Source of the DNA: Vacuolonema iberomarrocanum LEGE 07170
GTDB lineage: Bacteria; Cyanobacteriota; Cyanobacteriia; Elainellales; Elainellaceae
Assembly: GCA_015207365.1 (NCBI GenBank)
Contig: JADEXA010000058.1
Coordinates: forward strand, 1-46,655
DNA: 46,655 bases
Direction: 5' to 3'
A program made the translations under genes and the position numbers. Under the pieces are notes generated by a model that worked only from the letters and a program-made list of their open reading frames with translations, was not told the DNA's origin and searched no databases. Shown piece after piece: positions 15,891 to 24,859 of this stretch; position 1 is the first letter of the stretch; the number at the start of each line of letters is the position of its first letter.

Positions 15891-18152
15891 ATGACAACTA
15901 CCCCACGGGAGCCGGAGGCGAAAGTCAAGGTAACCGTTGATCGTGATCCGGTGCCAACTTCTTTCGAGAAGTGGGCCAAGCCAGGACACTTTGAACGAAC
16001 TTTGGCGAAGGGACCAAAGACCACAACATGGATTTGGAACCTGCACGCTGACGCTCACGACTTTGATAGCCATACCAGCGACCTGGAAGATATCTCTCGA
16101 AAGATTTTCAGCGCTCACTTTGGTCACCTGGCGGTGATCTTTATTTGGTTGAGCGGGATGTACTTCCACGGTGCGCGCTTTTCAAACTTTGAAGCTTGGC
16201 TAAGCGACCCAATTGGCATTAAGCCGAGTGCCCAGGTCGTTTGGCCCATTGTTGGTCAAGACATTTTGAATGCAGATGTCGGTGGCGGATTCCAGGGGAT
16301 TCAAATTACCTCTGGTCTTTTCCAGCTCTGGAGAGCCTCCGGCTTTACAAATAGTTTTCAGCTCTACTGCACAGCCATTGGCGCTTTGGTCATGGCTGGC
16401 TTAATGCTGTTTGCTGGCTGGTTCCACTACCACAAGGCTGCGCCTAAGTTGGAGTGGTTCCAAAACGTGGAATCGATGATGAATCACCACCTGGCAGGCT
16501 TGCTGGGTCTCGGCTCTTTGGGCTGGGCGGGTCACCAAATCCACGTTTCCCTGCCAATAAACAAGCTGCTGGATGCCGGGGTTGCCCCCGCAGATATTCC
16601 ATTGCCCCATGAGTTCATCCTGAACAAAGGGTTGATGGCCGATCTATATCCCAGCTTTGCAAAAGGTTTAACACCCTTCTTTACCCTCAACTGGGCAGAA
16701 TATTCTGACTTCCTGACCTTCAAGGGCGGTCTGAACCCAGTCACTGGGGGGTTGTGGTTGTCTGATACGGCACACCACCACCTGGCGATCGCTGTCCTGT
16801 TCATCATTGCGGGCCACATGTACCGCACGAACTGGGGCATCGGTCACAGTATGAAAGAAATCCTCGAAGCGCACAAAGATCCGCTGCTCATCGGCGGTGA
16901 AGGGCACAAGGGGCTTTATGAAGCGTTGACCACCTCCTGGCATGCACAGCTCGCCCTCAACCTGGCGATGCTCGGTTCGCTCACCATCATCGTGGCGCAC
17001 CACATGTATGCGATGCCTCCCTATCCGTACCTTGCGACGGATTACCCCACGCAGTTGTCGCTGTTTACCCACCATATGTGGATTGGCGGCTTCTTGATTG
17101 TGGGTGCGGGTGCCCATGGTGCTATTTTCATGGTTCGCGACTACGACCCGGCACAGCATGTCAATAACGTGTTGGATCGTGTGCTTCGTCATCGCGACGC
17201 CATCATTTCTCACCTGAACTGGGTGTGCATTTTCCTAGGCTTCCATAGCTTTGGTCTGTACATTCACAACGACACCATGCGGGCTTTGGGTCGTCCCCAA
17301 GACATGTTCTCGGATACGGCGATTCAGCTCCAGCCTGTCTTTGCGCAGTGGGTGCAAAACCTGCACACAATGGCTCCTGGCAATACGGCTCCGAATGCGT
17401 TGGCTACGGCCAGCGTTGCCTTTGGCGGCGAAGTTGTAGCCGTTGGCGGCAAGGTTGCAATGATGCCTATTGCCCTTGGCACAGCTGATTTCATGGTTCA
17501 CCATATTCACGCCTTCACGATCCACGTCACCGCGTTGATTCTCCTGAAAGGTGTGCTTTATGCCCGTAGCTCTCGGTTGATTCCCGACAAGGGCAACCTG
17601 GGCTTCCGGTTCCCCTGCGACGGCCCCGGACGGGGTGGTACTTGCCAGGTTTCTGGTTGGGACCATGTATTCCTCGGTCTGTTCTGGATGTACAACTCCC
17701 TATCCATCGTGATTTTCCACTTCAGTTGGAAGATGCAATCGGATGTTTGGGGGACTGTTTCACCCGATGGAACTGTTTCACACATTACCAATGGCAACTT
17801 CGCTCAGAGCGCAATCACCATCAATGGATGGCTGCGTGACTTCTTGTGGGCACAAGCTACCCAGGTTATCGGCTCCTATGGTTCGGCCCTGTCCGCCTAT
17901 GGTTTGCTGTTCCTCGGCGCTCACTTTATCTGGGCATTCAGCCTGATGTTCTTGTTCAGCGGTCGCGGTTATTGGCAAGAGCTAATCGAGTCGATCGTTT
18001 GGGCGCATAATAAGTTGAAGGTTGCCCCCGCAATTCAGCCTCGCGCTCTGAGCATTATTCAGGGTCGAGCAGTTGGGGTAGCTCACTACCTCCTGGGAGG
18101 AATCGCCACTACTTGGGCGTTCTTCCTGGCTCGGATTATCGCTGTAGGATGA
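15891..18152 (+). CDS. psaA: Photosystem I P700 apoprotein A1
   Basis: PsaA (753 residues) is one half of the photosystem I reaction-centre heterodimer in the thylakoid membrane. It binds the P700 chlorophylls, most antenna chlorophyll a, phylloquinone and, with PsaB, the FX 4Fe-4S cluster. The FX loop FPCDGPGRGGTC puts the ligands at C576 and C585. Eleven transmembrane helices and many chlorophyll-binding His residues are present (for example HAHDFDSH- and MNHHLAGLLG-type segments). An AGAGGAGAG lies about 8 bases before the ATG. psaB follows after 24 bases and the two are one operon. The length is normal and nothing is missing. Confidence 0.99.
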   Translation: MTTTPREPEAKVKVTVDRDPVPTSFEKWAKPGHFERTLAKGPKTTTWIWNLHADAHDFDSHTSDLEDISRKIFSAHFGHLAVIFIWLSGMYFHGARFSNFEAWLSDPIGIKPSAQVVWPIVGQDILNADVGGGFQGIQITSGLFQLWRASGFTNSFQLYCTAIGALVMAGLMLFAGWFHYHKAAPKLEWFQNVESMMNHHLAGLLGLGSLGWAGHQIHVSLPINKLLDAGVAPADIPLPHEFILNKGLMADLYPSFAKGLTPFFTLNWAEYSDFLTFKGGLNPVTGGLWLSDTAHHHLAIAVLFIIAGHMYRTNWGIGHSMKEILEAHKDPLLIGGEGHKGLYEALTTSWHAQLALNLAMLGSLTIIVAHHMYAMPPYPYLATDYPTQLSLFTHHMWIGGFLIVGAGAHGAIFMVRDYDPAQHVNNVLDRVLRHRDAIISHLNWVCIFLGFHSFGLYIHNDTMRALGRPQDMFSDTAIQLQPVFAQWVQNLHTMAPGNTAPNALATASVAFGGEVVAVGGKVAMMPIALGTADFMVHHIHAFTIHVTALILLKGVLYARSSRLIPDKGNLGFRFPCDGPGRGGTCQVSGWDHVFLGLFWMYNSLSIVIFHFSWKMQSDVWGTVSPDGTVSHITNGNFAQSAITINGWLRDFLWAQATQVIGSYGSALSAYGLLFLGAHFIWAFSLMFLFSGRGYWQELIESIVWAHNKLKVAPAIQPRALSIIQGRAVGVAHYLLGGIATTWAFFLARIIAVG

Positions 18153-18176
18153 GCACGAGGAGATTTCGTTTAAGTC

Positions 18177-20405
18177 ATGGCAACTAAATTCCCAAAATTT
18201 AGCCAAGGCTTGGCACAGGATCCGACCACTCGTCGGATCTGGTACGGGATTGCTACCGCTCACGATTTTGAAAGCCACGATGGCATGACTGAGGAGAAGC
18301 TCTATCAAAAGATCTTCGCCTCCCACTTCGGTCATCTGGCAATCATCTTCCTGTGGACGTCTGGCAACCTGTTCCATGTCGCCTGGCAAGGAAACTTCGA
18401 GCAGTGGATCAAAGATCCGCTCACCGTTCGTCCCATTGCTCACGCAATCTGGGATCCTCACTTCGGCACCGCTGCCGTTGATGCTTTCTCTCAAGCGGGT
18501 GCTTCAAGCCCCGTCAACATCGCCTTCTCTGGGGTCTATCACTGGTGGTACACCATCGGGATGCGCACCAATGGCGATCTCTACATGGGTTCGGTCTTCC
18601 TGCTTCTGCTGGCAGCGGTGATGCTGTTTGCTGGCTGGTTGCACCTGCAGCCCAAGTTCAGCCCTTCTCTCTCCTGGTTCAAGAATGCTGAGTCTCGCCT
18701 CAACCACCACCTGGCTGGTTTGTTTGGTGTCAGCTCTTTGGCCTGGACGGGTCACTTGGTTCACGTTGCCATCCCCGAATCCCGTGGGGTGCATGTGGGT
18801 TGGGACAACTTCTTGTCCATGAAGCCTCATCCTGCCGGTCTGAAGCCTTTCTTCACTGGCAACTGGGGTGTCTATGCACAGGATCCCGACACCGTGAATC
18901 ATATGTTTGGCACGGGTGATGGCGCAGGCTCTGCGATTCTCACCTTCCTGGGTGGCTTCCATCCGCAAACCGAGTCCTTGTGGCTCACAGACATGGCGCA
19001 CCACCATCTGGCGATCGCCGTTCTGTTCATCATTGCGGGTCACATGTACCGCACCAACTTCGGCATCGGGCACACCATCAAGGACATGCTCGATTCTAAG
19101 AAGGGTCTGGTTGGCAAATCCAGCGAAGGTCAGTTCAACCTGCCTCACCAGGGTTTGTATGAGACGCTCAATAACTCGCTGCACTTCCAGTTGGCGCTGG
19201 CGCTGGCCGCTCTAGGGGTGATCACCTCGCTGGTTGCCCAGCATATGTATGCCCTGCCTCCGTATGCCTTCATGGCGAAGGACTACACCACCATGGCAGC
19301 GCTCTATACTCACCACCAGTACATTGCTGGCTTCATCATGGTGGGTGCGTTTGCTCACGGTGCTATCTTCCTGGTGCGGGATTATGACCCTGCTCAGAAC
19401 AAGGGCAACGTGTTGGATCGGGTACTGCAACACAAAGAGGCCATCATCTCTCACCTGAGCTGGGTGTCTCTCTTCCTGGGCTTCCACACTCTGGGCATCT
19501 ACGTCCATAACGACGTAATGCAAGCCTTTGCTACCCCCGAGAAGCAAATCTTGATCGAGCCTGTGTTCGCACAATTCGTGCAAGCGGCTTCTGGTAAAGC
19601 ACTGTATGGCTTCGATTCGCTGCTGTCGAACCCCGATAGCATTGCAGCTACGGCATGGCCCAACTATGGCAATGTTTGGTTGCCCAACTGGTTGGAAGCC
19701 ATCAACAGTGGCACTAACTCTCTGTTCCTGACCATTGGCCCTGGCGACTTCTTGGTTCACCATGCGATCGCCCTGGGTCTGCACACCACCACCCTGATCT
19801 TGGTCAAAGGTGCGTTGGATGCTCGCGGTTCCAAGCTGATGCCCGACAAGAAAGACTTCGGCTACAGCTTCCCTTGCGATGGCCCTGGTCGGGGCGGTAC
19901 TTGCGACATCTCTGCTTGGGACTCTTTCTACCTCGCTATGTTCTGGATGCTCAACACTATTGGTTGGGTGACCTTCTACTGGCACTGGAAACACCTGGCA
20001 GTGTGGAGCGGTAACGTGGCTCAGTTTAACGACGCATCCCCCACCATCATGGGCTGGCTGCGCGACTACCTGTGGCTTAACTCTGCTCAGCTGATCAACG
20101 GGTACAACCCCTATGGCATGAACAACCTGGCCGTTTGGTCCTGGATGTTCCTGTTCGCTCACTTGGTATGGGCGACGGGCTTCATGTTCCTGATTAGCTG
20201 GCGTGGTTACTGGCAAGAGCTGATCGAAACGATTGTATGGGCGCACGAGCGCACACCTCTGGCGAACCTGGTTCGTTGGAAGGACAAGCCTGTTGCTCTC
20301 TCCATCGTTCAAGCTCGTTTGGTCGGTCTGGCACACTTCACGGTGGGCTATATCCTGACCTATGCCGCATTCTTGATCGCCTCAACCTCCAGTCGATTTG
20401 GCTGA
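18177..20405 (+). CDS. psaB: Photosystem I P700 apoprotein A2
   Basis: PsaB (742 residues) pairs with PsaA to form the photosystem I core. The FX loop FPCDGPGRGGTC supplies C567 and C576. The N-terminus ATKFPKFSQGLAQDPTTRRIWY is the family start. A CGAGGAGA lies about 12 bases before the ATG. It is co-transcribed with psaA and followed 38 bases later by a strong terminator. Codon use is strongly biased, as expected for a highly expressed gene. Confidence 0.99.
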   Translation: MATKFPKFSQGLAQDPTTRRIWYGIATAHDFESHDGMTEEKLYQKIFASHFGHLAIIFLWTSGNLFHVAWQGNFEQWIKDPLTVRPIAHAIWDPHFGTAAVDAFSQAGASSPVNIAFSGVYHWWYTIGMRTNGDLYMGSVFLLLLAAVMLFAGWLHLQPKFSPSLSWFKNAESRLNHHLAGLFGVSSLAWTGHLVHVAIPESRGVHVGWDNFLSMKPHPAGLKPFFTGNWGVYAQDPDTVNHMFGTGDGAGSAILTFLGGFHPQTESLWLTDMAHHHLAIAVLFIIAGHMYRTNFGIGHTIKDMLDSKKGLVGKSSEGQFNLPHQGLYETLNNSLHFQLALALAALGVITSLVAQHMYALPPYAFMAKDYTTMAALYTHHQYIAGFIMVGAFAHGAIFLVRDYDPAQNKGNVLDRVLQHKEAIISHLSWVSLFLGFHTLGIYVHNDVMQAFATPEKQILIEPVFAQFVQAASGKALYGFDSLLSNPDSIAATAWPNYGNVWLPNWLEAINSGTNSLFLTIGPGDFLVHHAIALGLHTTTLILVKGALDARGSKLMPDKKDFGYSFPCDGPGRGGTCDISAWDSFYLAMFWMLNTIGWVTFYWHWKHLAVWSGNVAQFNDASPTIMGWLRDYLWLNSAQLINGYNPYGMNNLAVWSWMFLFAHLVWATGFMFLISWRGYWQELIETIVWAHERTPLANLVRWKDKPVALSIVQARLVGLAHFTVGYILTYAAFLIASTSSRFG

Positions 20406-20442
20406 GGGTAGGCGGCCTTACCTAAAACTCGCTTAAAGGAAT

Positions 20443-20472
20443 AAACCCCTGCCGCATGGTAGGGGTTTTTTT
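20443..20472 (+). terminator. Intrinsic terminator of psaAB
   Basis: AAACCCCT and AGGGGTTT form an 8-bp stem with a 10-base loop, running into seven T residues. Confidence 0.92.
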
Positions 20473-20675
20473 GAGCCACACATTTCTGCATCTAGGCTGA
20501 TGGCTGTTGTCTTGCATCCTGCGTTATTGGCTTTACGCTAGTCAGGTCAGGACAGATCATTGTTTGAAAGCCCCACAGCGTTATATTGCGCAGTCCTGGA
20601 CATGTGGAAATCCAAAAATGCTCAACACGATATTTGGGACCTTTGGCCCCGGGGTTTGTGTGACTAGTCAAGGGC

Positions 20676-22559
20676 TCAACCGCCTGTGCCCAAACTGAGG
20701 TTGACCGAAGAACTGCTCCTTGCACCTGCAAGACGCTCTCGTTGCACCTGATCAATCATGATGTGGCGCACAGATAGGGAGATGATGAAGGTCGTTCCTT
20801 GGCCCACTGTGGAGATGCAGCGGATGATACCGTTGTGCTTTTTCTCAATAATTTCACGGGTGATCGATAACCCCAAACCCGTTCCAACTCCAACCGGTTT
20901 CGAGGTATAAAACTCTTCAAAAATGCGAGAGAGCTTTTCTTCCGCAATGCCACAGCCGTTGTCAGCTACGGTGACGGTGACTTGATCCAGCTCATGACAT
21001 TGGATGGAAATGGTGATGGTCGGCTCCCATGCCTCTGCTTTGGCCTTGGATAAGGATGCTTTTTTCTCATCCAATGTATCTAGGGCATTACTGATCAGGT
21101 TCATAAATACCTGATAGAGCAAGCCTCCATAGCCTTCCACCAGTGGCACATCGTCATAGTCTCGAATGATGCGCACCCCATGTTTAATCCGATTGTTCAG
21201 AATCAGTAGAGTGCTGTCGATACAAGCCGTCAAATTAACGGCTTGGGGCAGGTCGTCATCCATGCGTGCGAAATTCTTTAGCCCTAGCACGATTTGGCGA
21301 GTGCGATCGGCTCCCACCTGCATGGATTGCAGAACCTTCGGGAGGTCATCTTCTATAAATACCAGGTCAATTTCTTTGGATATTTGTGCAACCCCATCGG
21401 GTGTATCTTTGACCTCAGCTTCATAGGCATGAATCAGACGAAACAAGTCCGACACATATCGATCGGTATGGCTCAAATTTCCATACATGAAGTTGACGGG
21501 GTTATTAATCTCATGGGCGATTCCTGCCAACATTCGCCCTAAGCTAGACATTTTCTCCGCTTGTACCAGCTGTTCTTTTTGCAGCTGGTTTTGGCGCTCA
21601 AGGGACTCTCGCTGTGCCAGCAGCAAGTCTTTCATCCGACCAACGAGCTGATTGAGAGAATAGGCCAGCACCCCTGTTTCATCGCTGGTTGTGACAGGCA
21701 GTTGTTGGTCAAAATTGACATCTTCGGTGACTCGGTGGGCAAATTCAGTCACAGCATGAATGGGACGAGCGATCGCCCGACTCGTATAAGTTCCAAAGAA
21801 AATGGCCAGTGCTCCCGAAACCAGCATGCTGCTCAGCAAAATCTGAAAGCGCAGGGCTTCGGCCTGTTCTAACTGTCGATAAGACCTATCTTCTAGACGC
21901 TGGGTAATGATCAGCAGCTCATTCAACTGCGAAGCAAATTCATCCAGTCGACGGGTCGTATCGCTCACAACCATTTTCTGCAGGGCTTGCTCGACCTCCT
22001 GAGGATTGCGCTGTGAACTCAGAGCAAAGTCGTCGTCGCCAATCAGGACTTCGAGCTGCCCCAGATAATCCTTAACAAAATGGGTTTGGTCGTTTAGGTA
22101 AGCCGCTACCCCGGCTCCGCGCCCCCACAACTCCTCATCGGCTTCGATATCCTGGATAGCGTTTTCAAAATTGCTGAGCCTAACCTGCGCCTGATTGAGC
22201 CGCAGCCGAGATAGGGAGTATTGAAAGGGAATATCGGGCCGCATGAGCTGAGTCATGAGCCGCTGTTCGTTGGAACGGACATCGAGCACGGCTAGTTGGA
22301 GGTCGATAGCTAAGTCTTCCACTCGCCGTAGACTGTCGAGTTCAGCTTCTGCCCGCTGCTGAACCTGCGCACCTACCATGAGGCCAATCACGGTGCCCAG
22401 GGTTGAGATGCCGAGGGCGATCGCATAACCCAAGCCAATTTTGCTACCAATGCGAAAGCCTTGGAGCAGCGATTGAGATGGGGAGAAAGGAAAACCTGAG
22501 GGAAGAGTTGGGAGAACCGGGGAGTCGTGCCGGGGTTTCAAGGCAGGTTGCCTGGACAT
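20676..22559 (-). CDS. Membrane sensor histidine kinase with HAMP domain
   Basis: This is a 627-residue sensor kinase. A first membrane helix (about residues 40-60, IGLGYAIALGISTLGTVIGL) is followed by a helical periplasmic region of about 170 residues and a second helix (ILLSSMLVSGALAIFFG). Then come a HAMP domain (RAIARPIHAVTEFAHRV), a coiled coil, and a kinase core with the phosphoacceptor at H349 (GIAHEINNPVNF). The ATPase boxes are NLISNALDT, DNGCGI and GVGTGLGLSI. The HEINNP type H-box places it in the NtrB/ZraS-like kinases common in cyanobacteria. The start is ATG 22559; a TTG three codons earlier is less likely. No response regulator is nearby, so its target is unknown. It converges with psaB. 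Confidence 0.9.
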   Translation of the reverse strand: MSRQPALKPRHDSPVLPTLPSGFPFSPSQSLLQGFRIGSKIGLGYAIALGISTLGTVIGLMVGAQVQQRAEAELDSLRRVEDLAIDLQLAVLDVRSNEQRLMTQLMRPDIPFQYSLSRLRLNQAQVRLSNFENAIQDIEADEELWGRGAGVAAYLNDQTHFVKDYLGQLEVLIGDDDFALSSQRNPQEVEQALQKMVVSDTTRRLDEFASQLNELLIITQRLEDRSYRQLEQAEALRFQILLSSMLVSGALAIFFGTYTSRAIARPIHAVTEFAHRVTEDVNFDQQLPVTTSDETGVLAYSLNQLVGRMKDLLLAQRESLERQNQLQKEQLVQAEKMSSLGRMLAGIAHEINNPVNFMYGNLSHTDRYVSDLFRLIHAYEAEVKDTPDGVAQISKEIDLVFIEDDLPKVLQSMQVGADRTRQIVLGLKNFARMDDDLPQAVNLTACIDSTLLILNNRIKHGVRIIRDYDDVPLVEGYGGLLYQVFMNLISNALDTLDEKKASLSKAKAEAWEPTITISIQCHELDQVTVTVADNGCGIAEEKLSRIFEEFYTSKPVGVGTGLGLSITREIIEKKHNGIIRCISTVGQGTTFIISLSVRHIMIDQVQRERLAGARSSSSVNLSLGTGG

Positions 22560-23026
22560 GGGGAACAAAGAGTGACGGTGTTCACGAATCTCGAACCAAA
22601 CAAATGGATAACGGCGCTAACGCATCACTTCAGTCAGATCGGTCAATATTGAGCTCAACCCAGCCTAGGCGATCGCTCAACATCCAATGCTGATTAATAG
22701 TATGGATAATACGCTGCACTTCGCTAACGGCACCCTAAAGAAGGTCGCTACTTTTTTAGAAATTGCCTTGGTAGACAAAAAATACCGATAAAAGACTTCT
22801 TGTTTGATGTATTGTCCAACACATAAAGCGGTGCCTTATGTGTCTTTTCACCCTGTTTCTGTCACTATATCTCTAACTATAATCGCTGCTATTAATTTTA
22901 TAATTTTACAAGGCTTGAGGCTATAACCAATAGCTATAGCACTTTCTAGGATTTCATTAAATTCACGAATAGCCAAATGAAACAATCCAAATTCGCAACC
23001 CGAATGAGGAGATGTGATGATTCTGA

Positions 23027-23110
23027 CAGCACCCTTACTACGTTTTCCGTGTGGCCCAACACAACGCCAGAAAAGTTTATGAATCGCAAGGGTTCTATCC
23101 GCTGGGCTAA
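23027..23110 (+). pseudogene. Possible C-terminal relic of a GNAT acetyltransferase
   Basis: One frame reads QHPYYVFRVAQHNARKVYE then SQGFYPLG and stops. The N-A-R-K-x-YES-x-GF-x-P-x-G pattern matches the acetyl-CoA-binding end of GNAT proteins. No upstream domain is present. It is short and could be chance. Confidence 0.2.
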
Positions 23111-23160
23111 AGATTAACGCAAGATATGAACAGCTCTCTGGCGCAGTTGGTTAGGGATGG

Positions 23161-23181
23161 GTGTACCGCATTCTGGTACAC
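23161..23181. promoter_or_regulatory. Inverted repeat upstream of glpX
   Basis: GTGTACC and GGTACAC are separated by 7 bases, about 60 bases before the glpX start codon. It could be an operator or a leader hairpin. Confidence 0.35.
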
Positions 23182-23243
23182 TCTAAAGCAATAAAGCTGT
23201 CTTTGAAACGACGCAAAATCAGCGTTTTGGGAGGGTAATTGCA

Positions 23244-24284
23244 GTGGAATCGACACTCGGACTGGAAATTATTGAGGTAGTAGAAAAGGCAGCGATGGCT
23301 TCTGCCCGCTGGATGGGGAAAGGGGACAAGAACACAGCTGACCATGTTGCAGTAGAAGCCATGCGAGAACGCATGAACGATATTCACATGCGCGGTCGGA
23401 TTGTGATTGGAGAAGGGGAGCGGGACGAAGCGCCCATGCTCTACATTGGCGAGGAAGTGGGAATTTGCACCCGCCCCGATGCGAAAGAATTCTGCAACCC
23501 CGAAGAATTGCTTGAAATCGACATCGCGGTTGACCCCTGTGAGGGTACAAATCTGTGTGCCTACGGACAGCCTGGTTCGATGGCGGTTCTAGCCATTTCG
23601 GAAAAAGGCGGATTGTTCCACGCGCCCGACTTTTATATGAATAAGTTGGCGGCTCCCGCTGTCGCAAAAGGAAAGGTTGACATTCGTAAGAGTCCGACCG
23701 AAAACTTGAAGATTTTGGCAGAGTGCCTCAATCGCTCGATCGACGAGCTAGTTGTCGTTGTGATGAAGCGCGAACGTCATGATGAGCTGATCAAAGAAAT
23801 TCGGGAAGCGGGGGCACGGGTGCGCCTGATTACCGATGGTGATGTGTCTGCGGCCATCTCCTGTGCCTTTTCGGGTACCAACACCCATGCGTTGATGGGC
23901 ATTGGTGCAGCGCCGGAAGGGGTGATTTCTGCGGCGGCTATGCGCTGCCTGGGGGGACACTTCCAGGGACAATTGGTGACCGATCCGGCGATCGTGAAAA
24001 CGAAGGAATGGGCAAATGTGACGCTGGAAGAAAATGTCGCCCGTCTCAAGGAAATGAACATTACCGACCCGGATAAAGTCTACGACGCAGAAGAATTAGC
24101 GGGTGGCGAGACGGTTCTGTTTGCCGCTTGCGGCATCACCGCTGGAACCTTGATGGAAGGGGTGCGCTTCTTCCATGGTGGTGCACGGACCCAGAGCCTC
24201 GTTATTTCCAGCCAGTCTAAGACGGCGCGCTTTGTCGACACGATCCATATGCACGATGCCCCCAGAGCGTTGCAACTGCGCTAG
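23244..24284 (+). CDS. glpX: Class II fructose-1,6-/sedoheptulose-1,7-bisphosphatase
   Basis: This 346-residue enzyme dephosphorylates fructose-1,6-bisphosphate and sedoheptulose-1,7-bisphosphate in the Calvin cycle, and is the main such enzyme in cyanobacteria. Metal and substrate motifs are clear: GEGERDEAPML, the DPCEGTNLCA loop, MKRERHDELI and LITDGDVSAA. It starts at GTG 23244, preceded by GGGAGGG about 8 bases upstream. It is a single gene with its own terminator at 24363. Length and motifs are normal. Redox control by thioredoxin and inhibition by AMP are known for cyanobacterial relatives but cannot be read from the sequence here. Confidence 0.96.
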   Translation: MESTLGLEIIEVVEKAAMASARWMGKGDKNTADHVAVEAMRERMNDIHMRGRIVIGEGERDEAPMLYIGEEVGICTRPDAKEFCNPEELLEIDIAVDPCEGTNLCAYGQPGSMAVLAISEKGGLFHAPDFYMNKLAAPAVAKGKVDIRKSPTENLKILAECLNRSIDELVVVVMKRERHDELIKEIREAGARVRLITDGDVSAAISCAFSGTNTHALMGIGAAPEGVISAAAMRCLGGHFQGQLVTDPAIVKTKEWANVTLEENVARLKEMNITDPDKVYDAEELAGGETVLFAACGITAGTLMEGVRFFHGGARTQSLVISSQSKTARFVDTIHMHDAPRALQLR

Positions 24285-24362
24285 GGTTACGGGATGTGGG
24301 ACGGCTATTTCAAGCCCTTCCACGTCTACTAAAAAGTGTGTGTAGCAAAATCAAAAGAACCA

Positions 24363-24389
24363 GGGGCACGACTCGTTCGTGTCCCTTTT
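24363..24389 (+). terminator. Intrinsic terminator of glpX
   Basis: GGGGCACGA pairs with TCGTGTCCC (one G-T) over a 5-base loop, followed by TTTT. Confidence 0.82.
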
Positions 24390-24433
24390 GTTTATTCAAC
24401 TCAAATTCAAGATTAAGCTTCTCTTCCAGACTT

Positions 24434-24536
24434 ATATCAAATCCGGTTAAACAACCGTAAAACCCAAATATCGTTTGCACCCGCTGCGCTGCAGCGGGTG
24501 CAAACGATATTTGGGGTCTTCAACCGGATTTGATAT
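24434..24536. repeat. Palindromic repeat family B, copy 2
   Basis: This is a full-length copy with ATATCAAATCCGG ends. Its arms CCCAAATATCGTTTGCACCC and the complement enclose a short GCTGCGCTGCAGC centre. It lies after the glpX terminator. Confidence 0.9.
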
Positions 24537-24538
24537 GA

Positions 24539-24621
24539 CGTAAGACTTGGGTAATCCTGAGTAAATTCGTTAATTTTGTGGCCGCGTCGCGACCACAAAA
24601 TTAACAAAATGCGTAAGTCTA
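24539..24621. repeat. Palindromic repeat family D, copy 1
   Basis: The core stem at 24569-24605 has arm GTTAATTTTGTGGCCGC (nearly perfect) with flanks CGTAAGACTT on the left and GCGTAAGTCT on the right. It immediately follows a family B element. The flanks are shared with 32594-32683 and 42197-42285. Confidence 0.85.
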
Positions 24622-24743
24622 GTCTTCCAACAATTCGTGAAGAACCGACGATCGATAATGGGTTGAACTCCTTGCGCTGCGCCAAGGGTTCAAACCATCA
24701 TCGAGTTTTGATTGTTTTGGACTTGGTGGGGTTGCAGAATCCA

Positions 24744-24800
24744 GGGATGATTTTTTGAGAAGGAGCGCGTATTACGCGCTCCTTCTCAAAAAATCATCCC
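24744..24800. repeat. Palindromic repeat family E, copy 1
   Basis: This is a perfect hairpin with arm GGGATGATTTTTTGAGAAGG continuing into AGCGCG. It is related to 42335-42384, which shares the TGAGAAGGAGC segment. An imperfect hairpin at about 24660-24694 lies before it. Together with copies B2 and D1 these repeats fill the 575 bases between glpX and the permease gene. Confidence 0.85.
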
Positions 24801-24859
24801 CCAAATCACCAATGCCGACTTGGTATAGTCATTGAGTGGCTCAGGGGGCCAAGACTTTC

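Larger units (their letters stand above)
22560..23243. other. AT-rich spacer upstream of glpX
   Basis: No intact gene is seen. An 8-bp inverted repeat lies at 22819-22843 (ACACATAA to TTATGTGT). A possible acetyltransferase relic is at 23027-23110. A 21-codon frame with GAGGA 6 bases before its ATG starts at 23017 (MILTAPLLRF). A perfect 7-bp inverted repeat at 23161-23181 sits about 60 bases before the glpX start. Confidence 0.4.

Noticed and set aside
19212..20336. Long open frame (374 codons) antisense to psaB
   Set aside because: It lies wholly within psaB, has low-complexity His/Gln/Val-rich translation typical of an antisense shadow, and has no family match that I recognise.
22560..23243. 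tRNA gene in the spacer before glpX
   Set aside because: No GTTCRANNC T-loop with matching acceptor stem was found here or in the other spacers.
24434..24800. CRISPR array made of the clustered palindromes
   Set aside because: The units are unequal, have different arms, and show no constant repeat with regular spacers; no cas gene is present.
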